Shown here: positions 53,815 through 61,620 of the stretch, in pieces | How the letters are laid out: each line of letters opens with the position of its first letter | Position numbering within the stretch: the stretch's first letter is position 1 | Origin: Nonomuraea jiangxiensis | GTDB taxonomy: Bacteria; Actinomycetota; Actinomycetes; Streptosporangiales; Streptosporangiaceae | Assembly: GCF_900099965.1 (NCBI RefSeq) | Contig: NZ_FNDJ01000012.1 | Location: 303,975 to 367,974 of the forward strand | Direction: 5' to 3' | DNA length: 64,000 nucleotides | Position numbers and translations under genes: made by a program | Notes under the pieces: model-generated | What the model saw: only the letters and a program-made list of their open reading frames with translations | Told to the model about the DNA's origin: nothing | Database searches by the model: none

Positions 53815-55292
53815 TCATCCGCCTGCGCGGCCGCGATCTGGCGGGCGGTCTGGACGCGCTGGCGGAGGTGTTCGGCCATGATCGCCTCGCCCGGCGTGTA
53901 GCCGATTCCGGCGAAGCGCCAGTGACCCAGGACGAGCGTGGTGGCGTCACCGAGGGCGGGCAGGCCGTGGCGTTCGCGGGCTTCGGCGGCACGGTGGGCG
54001 GCGCGGGCGTTCCGCAGGTCGGTGAGGTTGAGCGAGTAGGCGCGGCTCTTGCTGGAGAAGTGACCACGGAAGCCGAGCATGTGTGCCCATGGGCGGAGCC
54101 GCAGCGCCCGAAACTCAGGGCGTGCGCCGAGGTCCCAGCAGGTACGGATCATGCGGCGGGCGTGGTCGGTGACGGGCAGGGCGTCCAGGGTGAGGCCGGG
54201 CTTGAGGCCGGTGCCGTGGCAGTGCCCGCAGGGGGTCAGCACGGTCAGTCGCCCGCGTCCGGCGCAGGCCCGGCAGGACAGGCGGTGATCGACGGTGCCT
54301 GAGGCTTCGGCCCCTTTGGTGGCGTACTTGGCGATGTAGGAGGCGACGGCGCGTTCGCTGAGCCCGTCCGCGCGTGAGTCGAACAGGATGGGGCGGATGT
54401 CGAGCTGCTCACCCCAGACGAGAGTCCACCGGCCGAGATCGCTGGGCGGGGTGGTGACGGTGACCTGGCGGGCGGCGGGCGGGATGGCCTGGGTGAGCAG
54501 GTGGTGATCGGCCCAGTCGGGTGGCGGCTGGTGCGGCCCGGCGGGGCCGTCGAGGCGGATGATGGCGTGGAAGTGGATCAGGCCGCGCCGCTGGTACTCG
54601 GCGACCTTGGCGAACGACACCTTGACGTGCTCGGCGAAGGCACGGCGGCTCATCCCGGTCTGCGTGGCGAGCTCTTGGCGCAGGGCGAGGGTGAAGCGGT
54701 GCCACAGCGCGCCCGCGTGGGCCTGCCAGAGCACCGCGCCGGGATAGTCGTAGCAGCCGAGGCAGAGGGGTTGGCCGAGTCGTTCGTCGTGGGGTTCGTG
54801 CTGCTGGTGGCAGCCGACCGGCCGCCCGTGCTCGCATCGGGCGTCGTGCTTGCGGGGGCGGCAGGCGCGGCCGTCGCGGTGGGAGTGGACGGGGCCGAAG
54901 GACGGCGCGGTCAGGGTGACGAACGCGCGGGGGTGTGCGCTGACCGTCTCCGGAACGCCTTTGCCGCCGGACAGGCCCGCCCGGATCAGGTGGAAGGTGT
55001 CGGCCTGGTAGGTCTGTGAGCAGGCCGGGCAGACCGAGGCCCGCCGGTTGCCGCAGGCCATCAGGAGATGCCCGGACGGCTCCCCGTCGGTGGTGTAGGC
55101 GTGCAGGACCTCGCCCGTGCCCGCGTCCACGATCATCGACCCTCCGGCCAGGTGCACCGGGTGGGCGTATCCGCCGGTGGCCGCGACCATGGAGCGCCAC
55201 CGCTCGTAGTCCGGCGCGTTGATCAGGCGGGCGAGATCGGCCAGCCACTCGCCGCCGAACGGCTGCTCGTCGTGCCGTTCCTCCTTGCTCAT
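53811..55292 (-). CDS. Replication initiator (RepSA-type, HUH rolling-circle)
   Basis: 493 aa. HUH motif in GLIHFHAIIRLDG, and the Tyr motif VASYIAKYATKGAE; cysteine pairs in NRRASVCPACSQTYQ and in CRACAGRGRL with CGHCHGTGL suggest zinc binding. Such proteins replicate excised AICEs as rolling circles. ATG 55292 (MSKEERHDEQPFGGEWLADL) is preferred to the frame extending into the operator region. Length agrees with RepSA relatives. It begins the rep-xis-int operon; the operator-like repeats at 55318-55372 lie 26 bases upstream. Confidence 0.92.
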   Translation of the reverse strand: MSKEERHDEQPFGGEWLADLARLINAPDYERWRSMVAATGGYAHPVHLAGGSMIVDAGTGEVLHAYTTDGEPSGHLLMACGNRRASVCPACSQTYQADTFHLIRAGLSGGKGVPETVSAHPRAFVTLTAPSFGPVHSHRDGRACRPRKHDARCEHGRPVGCHQQHEPHDERLGQPLCLGCYDYPGAVLWQAHAGALWHRFTLALRQELATQTGMSRRAFAEHVKVSFAKVAEYQRRGLIHFHAIIRLDGPAGPHQPPPDWADHHLLTQAIPPAARQVTVTTPPSDLGRWTLVWGEQLDIRPILFDSRADGLSERAVASYIAKYATKGAEASGTVDHRLSCRACAGRGRLTVLTPCGHCHGTGLKPGLTLDALPVTDHARRMIRTCWDLGARPEFRALRLRPWAHMLGFRGHFSSKSRAYSLNLTDLRNARAAHRAAEARERHGLPALGDATTLVLGHWRFAGIGYTPGEAIMAEHLRQRVQTARQIAAAQADE

Positions 55293-55317
55293 AGGGCACC
55301 ACCTCCTCTGCTCGACT

Positions 55318-55372
55318 ACCTGTACTACAGGTTGACAGACATGGCGCATGATAGTCAACCTGTAGTACAAGT
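55318..55372. promoter_or_regulatory. Operator-like inverted repeats between rep and gntR
   Basis: ACCTGTACTACAGGT (55318-55332) is a palindrome with one central base; GTACTACAGGTTGAC (55322-55336) recurs as its exact complement GTCAACCTGTAGTAC (55354-55368). The second site, ACCTGTAGTACAAGT (55358-55372), is a near-palindrome. TTGACA and TTGACT hexamers sit inside both sites facing the two genes. This is probably where the GntR protein represses both promoters. Confidence 0.72.
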
Positions 55373-55404
55373 AGTCCTGGAAGCTTTACCAAGGAAGGCG
55401 CAGC

Positions 55405-56274
55405 ATGGAGAGCACCACCGACGACAAGGACGCCCGCTGGCGCGTCATCGCCACCGACCTACGAGCCGCCATCCTCGACGGCCGCTACCCACCCGGCGGC
55501 GCACTGCCCAGCGAACCCGAACTCGTCCGCAAATACGACGTCTCCCGCCCCACCGTCCGCAAGGCCATCGACACCCTCGTCTCCGAAGGGCTCGCCTACG
55601 TCATGCGCGGACGCGGCTCCTTTGTCCGCCCCATGCCCGAACGCCGCACCATCCTCATCACCGACCGCGACCGCCCCGACCTCGCCGCCCCCGGCAACCA
55701 CCCCGACGTGCAAGCCTTCGGCTGGGACCTCGCCCAACGCGACCAAGAGGCCCCGCTGTCCACCGGCGAGAAGACCACCGCCACCCGCGACATCGCGATC
55801 ATGCTCAGCATCCGGCCCGGCCACCCGATCATCCACCGCCGCAACCTGTGGCACCGAGGCCACGCCGCCGCCATCCACGGCGCATCGGTCTGCCTGGAGA
55901 TCAACTCCTACACCAACGCCGACATGCTCCCCGACTGGGACGATCCCAAGCGCCACGCCCAATACCGCAAGCGCCCAGCCTTCTTCTACCAGTCCCTCAT
56001 CCGCGAGCACGGCCCAGTCCGCTGGATGACCCTCACCACCGCCCGCATCGCCTACGAAGACGAACGCACCGCACTCGGCATGGACTACGCCGAAGCCGTC
56101 CTCATCATCCGCCGCACCATGGCCCACCCCAACGGCCACCCCATCGAAGTCACCGAGGTCAAAGCCCCCGCCAACCGCTACGAGATCGGCTACCACCGCG
56201 AACTCGCCGACGACCCGGATGTCGACCTGACACCGCAGGAACTCAGTGACAACGGCATAGACCTCGTGATCTAG
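55405..56274 (+). CDS. GntR family repressor with UTRA domain (KorSA-like)
   Basis: 289 aa. Winged HTH: PGGALPSEPELVRKYDVSRP with TVRKAIDTLVSEGLAYVMRG and RGSFVRP (about 12-75); the rest is a UTRA-type effector domain ending EVKAPANRYEIGYHRELADD. KorSA, the pSAM2 repressor of the replication operon, is of this class. The divergent rep gene and the repeats between them support the same role. ATG 55405 follows GGAAGG. Confidence 0.9.
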   Translation: MESTTDDKDARWRVIATDLRAAILDGRYPPGGALPSEPELVRKYDVSRPTVRKAIDTLVSEGLAYVMRGRGSFVRPMPERRTILITDRDRPDLAAPGNHPDVQAFGWDLAQRDQEAPLSTGEKTTATRDIAIMLSIRPGHPIIHRRNLWHRGHAAAIHGASVCLEINSYTNADMLPDWDDPKRHAQYRKRPAFFYQSLIREHGPVRWMTLTTARIAYEDERTALGMDYAEAVLIIRRTMAHPNGHPIEVTEVKAPANRYEIGYHRELADDPDVDLTPQELSDNGIDLVI

Positions 56275-56358
56275 TTGCCATTGCCAGCCATGAGGTACTT
56301 TTGGCCCTCCTAGACGGTCTCGGTGCAATCCGCGTCGTTTGCGACGAAGGTGCATGGC

Positions 56359-56775
56359 ATGGGTGACCAGCCGAACGAAAGAGGTGCCGTGGTCAATCCC
56401 TTATCGGAGCGCAGCCCCTCCAGGCCAAGGGTCAAGCTGCTGACGATGCTGGTCATTGCGCATGTCCTTGCAGGTGCGTTCGCGGCTTTCGCGACATACG
56501 ACCCCTACAGCAAGCGTGATATCTCGTTCATTCTTCAGAAGGTGCGTGAAGGCAAGGTACGCGAAGCGACTCTTATCGACGATGAGCAACGCCTCTCCGT
56601 CTCCACGATCGATGGTCAGAAGTGGTGCGCCCGCTATGGGCCGCCTGGCCTCTCTCAGGAGGCACTTCTGGAGGAGCTAATCAGGGCTGACCCGCTCGGC
56701 AACCTCAAGGTCACTACTGAGGTTTCGGTGTGGGGCATGAGACCCGACAGCACAGCTCAGACAGCACAGGTCTGA
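56359..56775 (+). CDS. Membrane protein with FtsH periplasmic-domain-like region
   Basis: 138 aa. One membrane helix (KLLTMLVIAHVLAGAFAAFA) then a domain reading DISFILQKVREGKVREATLI, with DDEQRLSVSTIDGQKWCARY and LLEELIRADPLGNLKVTTE. This resembles the N-terminal extracytoplasmic domain of FtsH (Y-x-x-F-x-x-V-x-x-G-x-V), but there is no AAA or protease part. As element cargo it could compete with or modulate host FtsH; this is inference. ATG 56359 has GAAGG upstream; GTG 56389 is another option. Codon use is less GC-biased than its neighbours. Confidence 0.65.
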   Translation: MGDQPNERGAVVNPLSERSPSRPRVKLLTMLVIAHVLAGAFAAFATYDPYSKRDISFILQKVREGKVREATLIDDEQRLSVSTIDGQKWCARYGPPGLSQEALLEELIRADPLGNLKVTTEVSVWGMRPDSTAQTAQV

Positions 56776-56823
56776 GTGGCTCAGAGTTTCTTTACTGGTT
56801 CAAGGGCTCGCTGCGCTCGCCAC

Positions 56824-56915
56824 GGGGCCGCCCGCCCGCTTAGCGGTCTGGCGGGCTTGCGCATGCGGCCTTGGGGGCCGTTCGCGCCCGCCACCGCACG
56901 CGGGCGGGCGGCCCC
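56824..56915. other. Long three-tier hairpin/cruciform in the element
   Basis: Outer arms GGGGCCGCCCGCCCGC (56824-56839) and GCGGGCGGGCGGCCCC (56900-56915) are perfectly complementary. Inside, TGGCGGGC (56849-56856) pairs GCCCGCCA (56886-56893), and CGGCC (56866-56870) pairs GGCCG (56876-56880). No coding support exists for 56776-57049. It could be a replication origin feature, a structured RNA or a strong terminator. Confidence 0.7.
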
Positions 56916-57049
56916 GACGATGAGCATTCAAGAGCCTGCCGCCCCGCTTCCTGTGCTCGGGCCTGGAGGCCCTGCGCTCCGGGTCGGGTTGCCACCGATT
57001 CACTCAGGTTGCCGCCTGTGGTGGTTCCCCCGGCGTGGCGCAGGTCATT

Positions 57050-57265
57050 TCAGACTGCCCTCGATGAGGTGTCCGGTCCCTCCCGCGGCCTGGTCTCTGC
57101 CTGTAGGTTCGCGGCCAGTTCATCCAGCGTCTCCCCGCAACGGACATTGGACAGCCCGCTCGTCCGGGAAACCAAGGTCTTCCGAACGGCCACCCAGCCT
57201 CCGGCCATGTCCTGCACCTGCCACGCCGGGTAGCAGTCGATCACCTGCTTCAAGGTCACGGACAC
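57050..57265 (-). CDS. Small element protein of unknown function
   Basis: 71 aa from GTG 57265: VSVTLKQVIDCYPAWQVQDM then AGGWVAVRKTLVSRTSGLSN and CGETLDELAANLQAETRPRE. It has no hydrophobic segment. The pattern (aromatic repeat plus a terminal LxELxxxL helix) resembles short conserved ORFs in AICEs, though no function is known. GGAG lies 8 bases upstream of the GTG, and the start overlaps the previous gene by 10 bases, so it is translated as part of a three-gene string. Confidence 0.65.
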   Translation of the reverse strand: MSVTLKQVIDCYPAWQVQDMAGGWVAVRKTLVSRTSGLSNVRCGETLDELAANLQAETRPREGPDTSSRAV

Positions 57266-57579
57266 GGCGGCGCTCCGGTGACCGGCGCAGCGAGCGTGTG
57301 AGACTCCCGCAGTTGGGCGTAGCGGCGAGCGACGCGATGAGCTGCCCGAGCGGGCTCGGTGGCGGGGTGCCAGGCGTAGATGACTCGATACCGTCTCGCA
57401 TCCCACCCCGACCGCCACCAGTACCGCCCGCCGTGACACCAGACGACCAGCCCGGCCCAGACGGACACCAGCGCCAGGCCGTAACCGTCGTGCACGTCTG
57501 CGGAGACGCCTCGGGCGGCCAGGGCGTCGGCCAGAGCTTCGGCGGCATGTGTCTCCGGCCGGGACGATGAGGGGCTCAC
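57256..57579 (-). CDS. Small element protein of unknown function
   Basis: 107 aa: AAEALADALAARGVSADVHD, GYGLALVSVWAGLVVWCHGG and RRVARRYAQL-like AAHRVARRYAQLRESHTLAA. Similar short proteins accompany int-xis-rep modules in other actinobacteria (recalled, not searched). GTG 57579 overlaps the upstream stop as GTGA. Confidence 0.68.
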   Translation of the reverse strand: MSPSSSRPETHAAEALADALAARGVSADVHDGYGLALVSVWAGLVVWCHGGRYWWRSGWDARRYRVIYAWHPATEPARAAHRVARRYAQLRESHTLAAPVTGAPPCP

Positions 57580-57791
57580 AGCGCCTGCTCCGCTGTCTCC
57601 TGCTCCTTCAACTGCTCGGCGAGCCCAGCAACGTCGTCCGCATCGATCGTCTGGCAGAGGCCGTGATCCACTTCGTGCTGGGATAGACGCCGGCCGTTTC
57701 GCGTTGCCCAGAGACGCCCCGCCGAACTACGCCAAATACACCATCCGTGAAATGCCGCCTGGAGATCTTCGAGGATTACCGGGGTTGACAT
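57576..57791 (-). CDS. Small element protein of unknown function
   Basis: 71 aa: MSTPVILEDLQAAFHGWCIW, SSAGRLWATRNGRRLSQHEV and ADDVAGLAEQLKEQETAEQA. The W-x-I-W-RS-x-AGR-x-WATR pattern is the same type as the 57050-57265 product and suggests a shared small-domain family. ATG 57791 is preferred to the longer frame, which is antisense to the XRE gene. The three small genes are coupled by overlaps. Confidence 0.68.
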   Translation of the reverse strand: MSTPVILEDLQAAFHGWCIWRSSAGRLWATRNGRRLSQHEVDHGLCQTIDADDVAGLAEQLKEQETAEQAL

Positions 57792-57839
57792 GGGAATAGC
57801 GTGCTTACTTAAGCGTGACGAACCCACCGCGTTATCAAG

Positions 57840-57883
57840 ACGTCCAGGACGTTTCAGCGTTACGCTCAAAACGTCCCTGACGT
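57840..57883. promoter_or_regulatory. Paired ACGTCC-N-GGACGT operator-like sites
   Basis: ACGTCCAGGACGT (57840-57852, perfect palindrome) and ACGTCCCTGACGT (57871-57883, one mismatch) are centred 31 bases apart, about three helical turns, just upstream of the XRE gene. TTGACA occurs at 57785-57790. Confidence 0.6.
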
Positions 57884-57903
57884 CCTCCATTCCGAGGTGT
57901 ACC

Positions 57904-58680
57904 GTGGCCAACGTCCCCCTGCGCAGCGCCATGCTGAACGCCCAGGTCACGAACCAGAACTTGGCCGACCGATGTGGCGTGGACGTCAAGACGGTGGAAC
58001 GCTGGTTGCAGGACGAGACTCGCATTCCGCACCTACGGCACCAATGGGCCGCCGCAGAGGCACTAGGAGTTGAGACAGTCGTGCTATGGCCAGACGCAAT
58101 TCGCAATACGGTGAAAACCGGGCCGGACAAGGAAGTCCTGACCGTTTATCCGTACCGTTCCGCATGCCCGAAATCAATCTGGCGCAACCTCATCAACTCG
58201 GCGCGCAACGAGATCGTGTTCGCCGGTTATACGAACTACTTCCTGTGGCTGGAACACCCGAACCTGGCCAAGGTCCTCAAACGGAAAGCACAGCAGGGCT
58301 GCAAGGTCCGGTTTCTCCTCGGCGACCCGGAGAGTGACGTCACCCGCCGCCGCGAGGAGGTGGAGAACGTCCCACTGACCGTGTCCACCCGCATCCGGAT
58401 CACGTTGTCGGAGATCGAGCAGCTACGCGACGTTCCCGGAATCGAGGCCCGCTACGGTGACGAGCACATCGCCATGAGCGTGTTCCGGTTCGACTCGGAG
58501 ATGCTCGTCACGCCCCATCTGGCCAAGCTCGTCGGTCACGACTCACCGATGCTGCACCTGCGGCGCTACCAGGACGACGGCTTGTTCGACCGATTCGCCT
58601 ATCATGCCTCTGAGCTGTGGAGCAGCGGCCGTGACGTATGGCAGCAGCCCCAGCCCACGGGCCGGACACCGAGTGACTAA
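57904..58680 (+). CDS. XRE-type regulator with PLD-like C-terminal (DUF5919-like) domain
   Basis: 258 aa from GTG 57904, which follows GAGGTG. The N-terminal HTH is LRSAMLNAQVTNQNLADRCG with VDVKTVERWLQDETRIPHLR. The C-terminal domain (about 90-250) includes NEIVFAGYTNYFLWLEHPNL, RKAQQGCKVRFLLGDPESDV and LHLRRYQDDGLFDRFAYHAS; the family name is recalled, not searched. Such proteins are common AICE regulators of unknown signal. It probably controls its own promoter through the paired palindromes upstream. Divergent from the three small ORFs. Confidence 0.82.
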   Translation: MANVPLRSAMLNAQVTNQNLADRCGVDVKTVERWLQDETRIPHLRHQWAAAEALGVETVVLWPDAIRNTVKTGPDKEVLTVYPYRSACPKSIWRNLINSARNEIVFAGYTNYFLWLEHPNLAKVLKRKAQQGCKVRFLLGDPESDVTRRREEVENVPLTVSTRIRITLSEIEQLRDVPGIEARYGDEHIAMSVFRFDSEMLVTPHLAKLVGHDSPMLHLRRYQDDGLFDRFAYHASELWSSGRDVWQQPQPTGRTPSD

Positions 58681-58689
58681 CTGAGTGAC
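58671..58689 (+). repeat. Right arm-type repeat GAGTGAC-TAACT-GAGTGAC
   Basis: Exact copy of 52453-52471 in the same orientation, starting inside the last codons of the XRE gene and about 100 bases from attR. Confidence 0.75.
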
Positions 58690-58745
58690 GATCGGCCTGA
58701 CCAGCCCTGGACCCCAGTGGACCGTACGGGACCGTAATCCCAGGT

Positions 58746-58776
58746 GGGGGCGGGTATACATCGTGATCCCGCCCCC
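58746..58776. terminator. GC hairpin near attR
   Basis: GGGGGCGGG (58746-58754) and CCCGCCCCC (58768-58776) form a 9-bp stem with a 13-base loop after the XRE gene. No T-run follows. Confidence 0.5.
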
Positions 58777-58787
58777 GCATGATGTGC

Positions 58788-58830
58788 CTGGGGGTCAAGG
58801 GGTCGCAGGTTCGAATCCTGTCGTCCCGAC
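58788..58830 (+). repeat. attR: 43-bp partial tRNA-Pro copy
   Basis: Direct repeat of 52350-52392 with one base change. It lacks the 5' half of the tRNA and is not followed by CCA (GGTTG instead), so it is not a functional tRNA gene. The flank probably shows the native chromosomal 3' end of the tRNA before integration. Confidence 0.92.
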
Positions 58831-58839
58831 GGTTGAGGG

Positions 58840-59342
58840 AGGCTAGTTACTCTGGGGTCTTCGTGGAGCTGAAACCAGACGCGATGGCAGGAGTCGACGT
58901 CGGTGCGGTCCACCCAGGCGTTATCCCCGGCCCGGGCGCGTGCCAGGGGTATCCGCGCAACCGGGTCAGGACGCTCGCAAGCCGGTCGGCCAGTGGCGTG
59001 AGCGCGCGGGAGATGTCGGCGAGGTCGTGCGGGATGCGGGTGTCCCAGGCGGAATCGCGGTGGTCGTTGACGGCGAGCCGGTCGCCGGCTGGTGGGCCGG
59101 AGTTGCCAGTCGGTGCAGGCCCGTAGCAGGAGGGCGTTGAGAGGGAGGAATTCGCGGTAGACGTCCCGGATTTGGTCGGCGCCGCCGACGCTGGTGAGTT
59201 CGGCCGCGAGCAGGCGCTCGTTCTCGGCCCGACCCGGTTCGGTATCGAGCCCGTACCGCTGCGCGACCACCGGTGTGTCCGCGAACCCGAGGATGCGGAC
59301 CGCGTGCAGGACCAGCAGGCCGGGCGGGGAGTCGCGCGTCAC
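58840..59342 (-). pseudogene. Uncharacterised actinobacterial protein, frameshifted
   Basis: Frame 1 reads ILGFADTPVVAQRYGLDTEP, RAENERLLAAELTSVGGADQ and LNALLLRACTDWQL. The sense then moves to another frame (RLAVNDHRDSAWDTRIPHDL, ADISRALTPLADRLASVLTR) and back to ARAGDNAWVDRTDVDSCHRV with FQLHEDP before the element junction. Two frameshifts are needed, so the gene is dead. I do not recognise the family function; codon pattern shows it was coding. It runs toward attR. Confidence 0.62.
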
Positions 59343-59505
59343 GAGTCGGCGTCCTGCCGCGCCGTCAGGTGGGTGTAGTGCTGCTGTTGAATCCCATCGC
59401 GCTCGCTATCTGGGCCCAGGTCAGTCCGGCGCTGGGGGCGATGAACAGCAGGGCAGATTCACGTCCTTCGACTTCGATCTCGGGGAGTTCGTAGCGTCGT
59501 CCTGA
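59343..59505 (-). pseudogene. Small HTH protein remnant upstream of the previous entry
   Basis: GRRYELPEIEVEGRESALLF followed by IAPSAGLTWAQIASAMGFNS is helix-turn-helix-like; the sense continues in a second frame as QQHYTHLTARQDADS, whose TGA would overlap the GTG of the downstream pseudogene. No in-frame start codon is left at the 5' side. Probably a two-gene unit decayed together. Confidence 0.5.
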
Positions 59506-59610
59506 TAGGACGGGGCTACGCAGGACGATGGAGGATCCGCGTCACGGCTGCATGCTTCTCTTGCGGTCGCCGGAAGGGCGGCCCGGTAGGAGAAGTGGAC
59601 GAATCCCGTT

Positions 59611-60606
59611 ATGAGCATGAAAATGCGGGCGGTCGGCAGCCAGGGCCTGGTGACCTCGGTCGAGGGCCTCGGCACGATGGGCATGACCGCTATGTACGGC
59701 ACACCGGACGACGCGGAGGGATTGTCCACCGTGCATCGAGCGATCGAGCTAGGCGTGTCGATGTTCGACACCGCGGACATGTACGGCCCGTTCAGCGGCG
59801 AGGAGTTTCTGGGACGGGCGCTGTCAGCCCATCGCGACCAGGTCGTGGTGGCGACCAAGGGCGGTGGCGTCACCCTCGACGAGACAGGGAAGATCGTCGG
59901 CGGCCCGAACGGCCGGCCGGACTATCTGCGTCGCGCTGTCGAAGGATCGCTCCGCCGCCTGGGCACGGATCGCATCGATCTGTACTACCTGCACCGGGTC
60001 GACCCGAATGTGCCGGTGGAGGAGTCCTTCGGCGCCCTCGGAGAGCTGATCACTGAGGGAAAGGTCCGCTACCTGGGGATCAGCGAAGCGTCCGCGGAGA
60101 GCATCCGTGCCGCTCACGCCGCTACGCCGCTCTCCGCGGTGCAGACGGAGTACTCGTTGTTCACCCGCACCGTGGAATCCAACGGTGTCCTCACCGCCGT
60201 TCGAGAACTTGGCATCGGGTTCGTGGCGTATTCGCCCCTCGGACGCGGGATGCTCACTGGTGGTCTGCGGTCGCTGGAGGGGTTGCCAGAGAGCGACTGG
60301 CGTCGTACTGCTCCCCGTTTCCTCGGGGAGAACCTGCGGCATAACCTGCAGTTGGTCGACAAGGTCCAGGCGATCGCCGAGAATCGTGGTGTCACGCCTG
60401 GCCGATTGGCGCTGGCATGGGTGCTGGCGCAGGGGGTGACCGCGATCCCCGGCACCAAGCGCCGGGCCTATCTGGAAGACAACGTGGCTGCGGCAGACAT
60501 CGAGTTGGACAACGCAACGCTTGCGATGCTCGACGAAGCGGTTCCCGCCGGTGCCGTGGCGGGTGAGCGTTACACACCGATCGCGATGAGCGCAATTCAG
60601 GGGTGA
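59611..60606 (+). CDS. Aldo/keto reductase
   Basis: 331 aa TIM-barrel NADPH-dependent oxidoreductase. Catalytic tetrad: Asp and Tyr in SMFDTADMYGPF, Lys in VVVATKGGGV, His in LYYLHRVDPNVPVEE. The C-terminal NADP-binding loop is in AWVLAQGVTAIPGTKRRAYL. It reduces carbonyl compounds; the substrate is unknown. An in-frame ATG at 59617 is an alternative start. The following XRE regulator begins 8 bases after its stop. Confidence 0.94.
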   Translation: MSMKMRAVGSQGLVTSVEGLGTMGMTAMYGTPDDAEGLSTVHRAIELGVSMFDTADMYGPFSGEEFLGRALSAHRDQVVVATKGGGVTLDETGKIVGGPNGRPDYLRRAVEGSLRRLGTDRIDLYYLHRVDPNVPVEESFGALGELITEGKVRYLGISEASAESIRAAHAATPLSAVQTEYSLFTRTVESNGVLTAVRELGIGFVAYSPLGRGMLTGGLRSLEGLPESDWRRTAPRFLGENLRHNLQLVDKVQAIAENRGVTPGRLALAWVLAQGVTAIPGTKRRAYLEDNVAAADIELDNATLAMLDEAVPAGAVAGERYTPIAMSAIQG

Positions 60607-60613
60607 GCATCCG

Positions 60614-61453
60614 ATGGTGCACAGCGACGTGGGCAGTTTCCTGCGGGTCCGTCGTGAGGCGCTTCGGCCTGCGGACGTCGGGCTCGTGCCTGGCGCCCGC
60701 AGGCGGACACCTGGCCTGCGCCGCTCGGAGGTCGCATTGCTGGCCGATGTGTCCGTGGACTACTACGAACGGCTGGAGCGGTCCCGTACCGTCAAACCTT
60801 CCAAGGCGGTGCTGGCGAGCCTGTCCCGGGCGTTGCGGCTGTCGGTGGACGAGCGCGATTACCTCTATGAGCTGGCCGGCTATCCACCGCCCCGGCCCGG
60901 CGCGACCGGCAGCTATGTCGACCCCGCGATGATGTTCCTGCTCGACTCGCTGACCACGGTGCCCGCGCACATCGTCGACGACCTGACCACCGTGCTGGCT
61001 CAGAACCGGCTGAGCCACGCACTCATTGGCTCGTGGGCACACGGGGACGACCGTGCGAGCAACGTGACATGGCGCTGGTTCACAGATCCGTCGTCGCGCG
61101 CCCTCAACATCGCCGAGGAACACGAGGCGATCGGACGCGGTTACGCGGCGGACCTGCGTGCCGCCAGCGCTCACCGCGGTCAGGATCCCATCAGTGGCCG
61201 GCTCATCGCTGACCTCCTCGAAGCCAGCGAGGAATTCTCCCGCTACTGGGCCGCCATGGAGGTCCTCCCGCTGCGGTCCACGCGAAAGACGTTGATCCAC
61301 TCGCATGTCGGGCAGTTGGACGTGCAGTGTGACTTCGTGCTCAGTTCCAGCACGGGGCACCGCCTGGTGATCTTCCGGCCGCAACCCGGCTCGACCACCG
61401 CGGACCACTTCGAGTTCCTGGATGTTCTGGGCCGGCAATCCCTGGAGGACTGA
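60614..61453 (+). CDS. XRE-type regulator with MmyB-like ligand domain
   Basis: 279 aa. HTH: TPGLRRSEVALLADVSVDYY and ERLERSRTVKPSKAVLASLS (about 35-85). The rest is an MmyB/MLTR-like PAS domain with VLAQNRLSHALIGSWAH, RDYLYELAGYPPPR and the C-terminal HRLVIFRPQPGSTTADHFEF. These regulators typically control an adjacent AKR or SDR gene, as found here on both sides. Co-transcription with the AKR gene is suggested by the 7-base gap. Confidence 0.92.
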   Translation: MVHSDVGSFLRVRREALRPADVGLVPGARRRTPGLRRSEVALLADVSVDYYERLERSRTVKPSKAVLASLSRALRLSVDERDYLYELAGYPPPRPGATGSYVDPAMMFLLDSLTTVPAHIVDDLTTVLAQNRLSHALIGSWAHGDDRASNVTWRWFTDPSSRALNIAEEHEAIGRGYAADLRAASAHRGQDPISGRLIADLLEASEEFSRYWAAMEVLPLRSTRKTLIHSHVGQLDVQCDFVLSSSTGHRLVIFRPQPGSTTADHFEFLDVLGRQSLED

Positions 61454-61620
61454 CAGCCCTCAGCGGGTCCCGCACCTCGGTCAGCCCGAGCACATCGCCG
61501 AAACCGTGTCCTTACTCAAGCCTTGCGACGCGGAACCATCCGCCAAGTGGCCCACACCGGCGGCAGTCTCTCTAGACCATCTCACTGCATTGATCTACCG
61601 CACTGGAAAGAAGTCCCCTC

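Noticed and set aside
56776..57570. 264-aa plus-strand frame after the FtsH-like gene
   Set aside because: It reads through the three-tier hairpin and antisense to two overlapping small genes with good start sites; composition is not protein-like.
58788..58830. Second tRNA-Pro gene
   Set aside because: Only the 3' half is present and there is no acceptor 5' strand or CCA; it is the attR copy.
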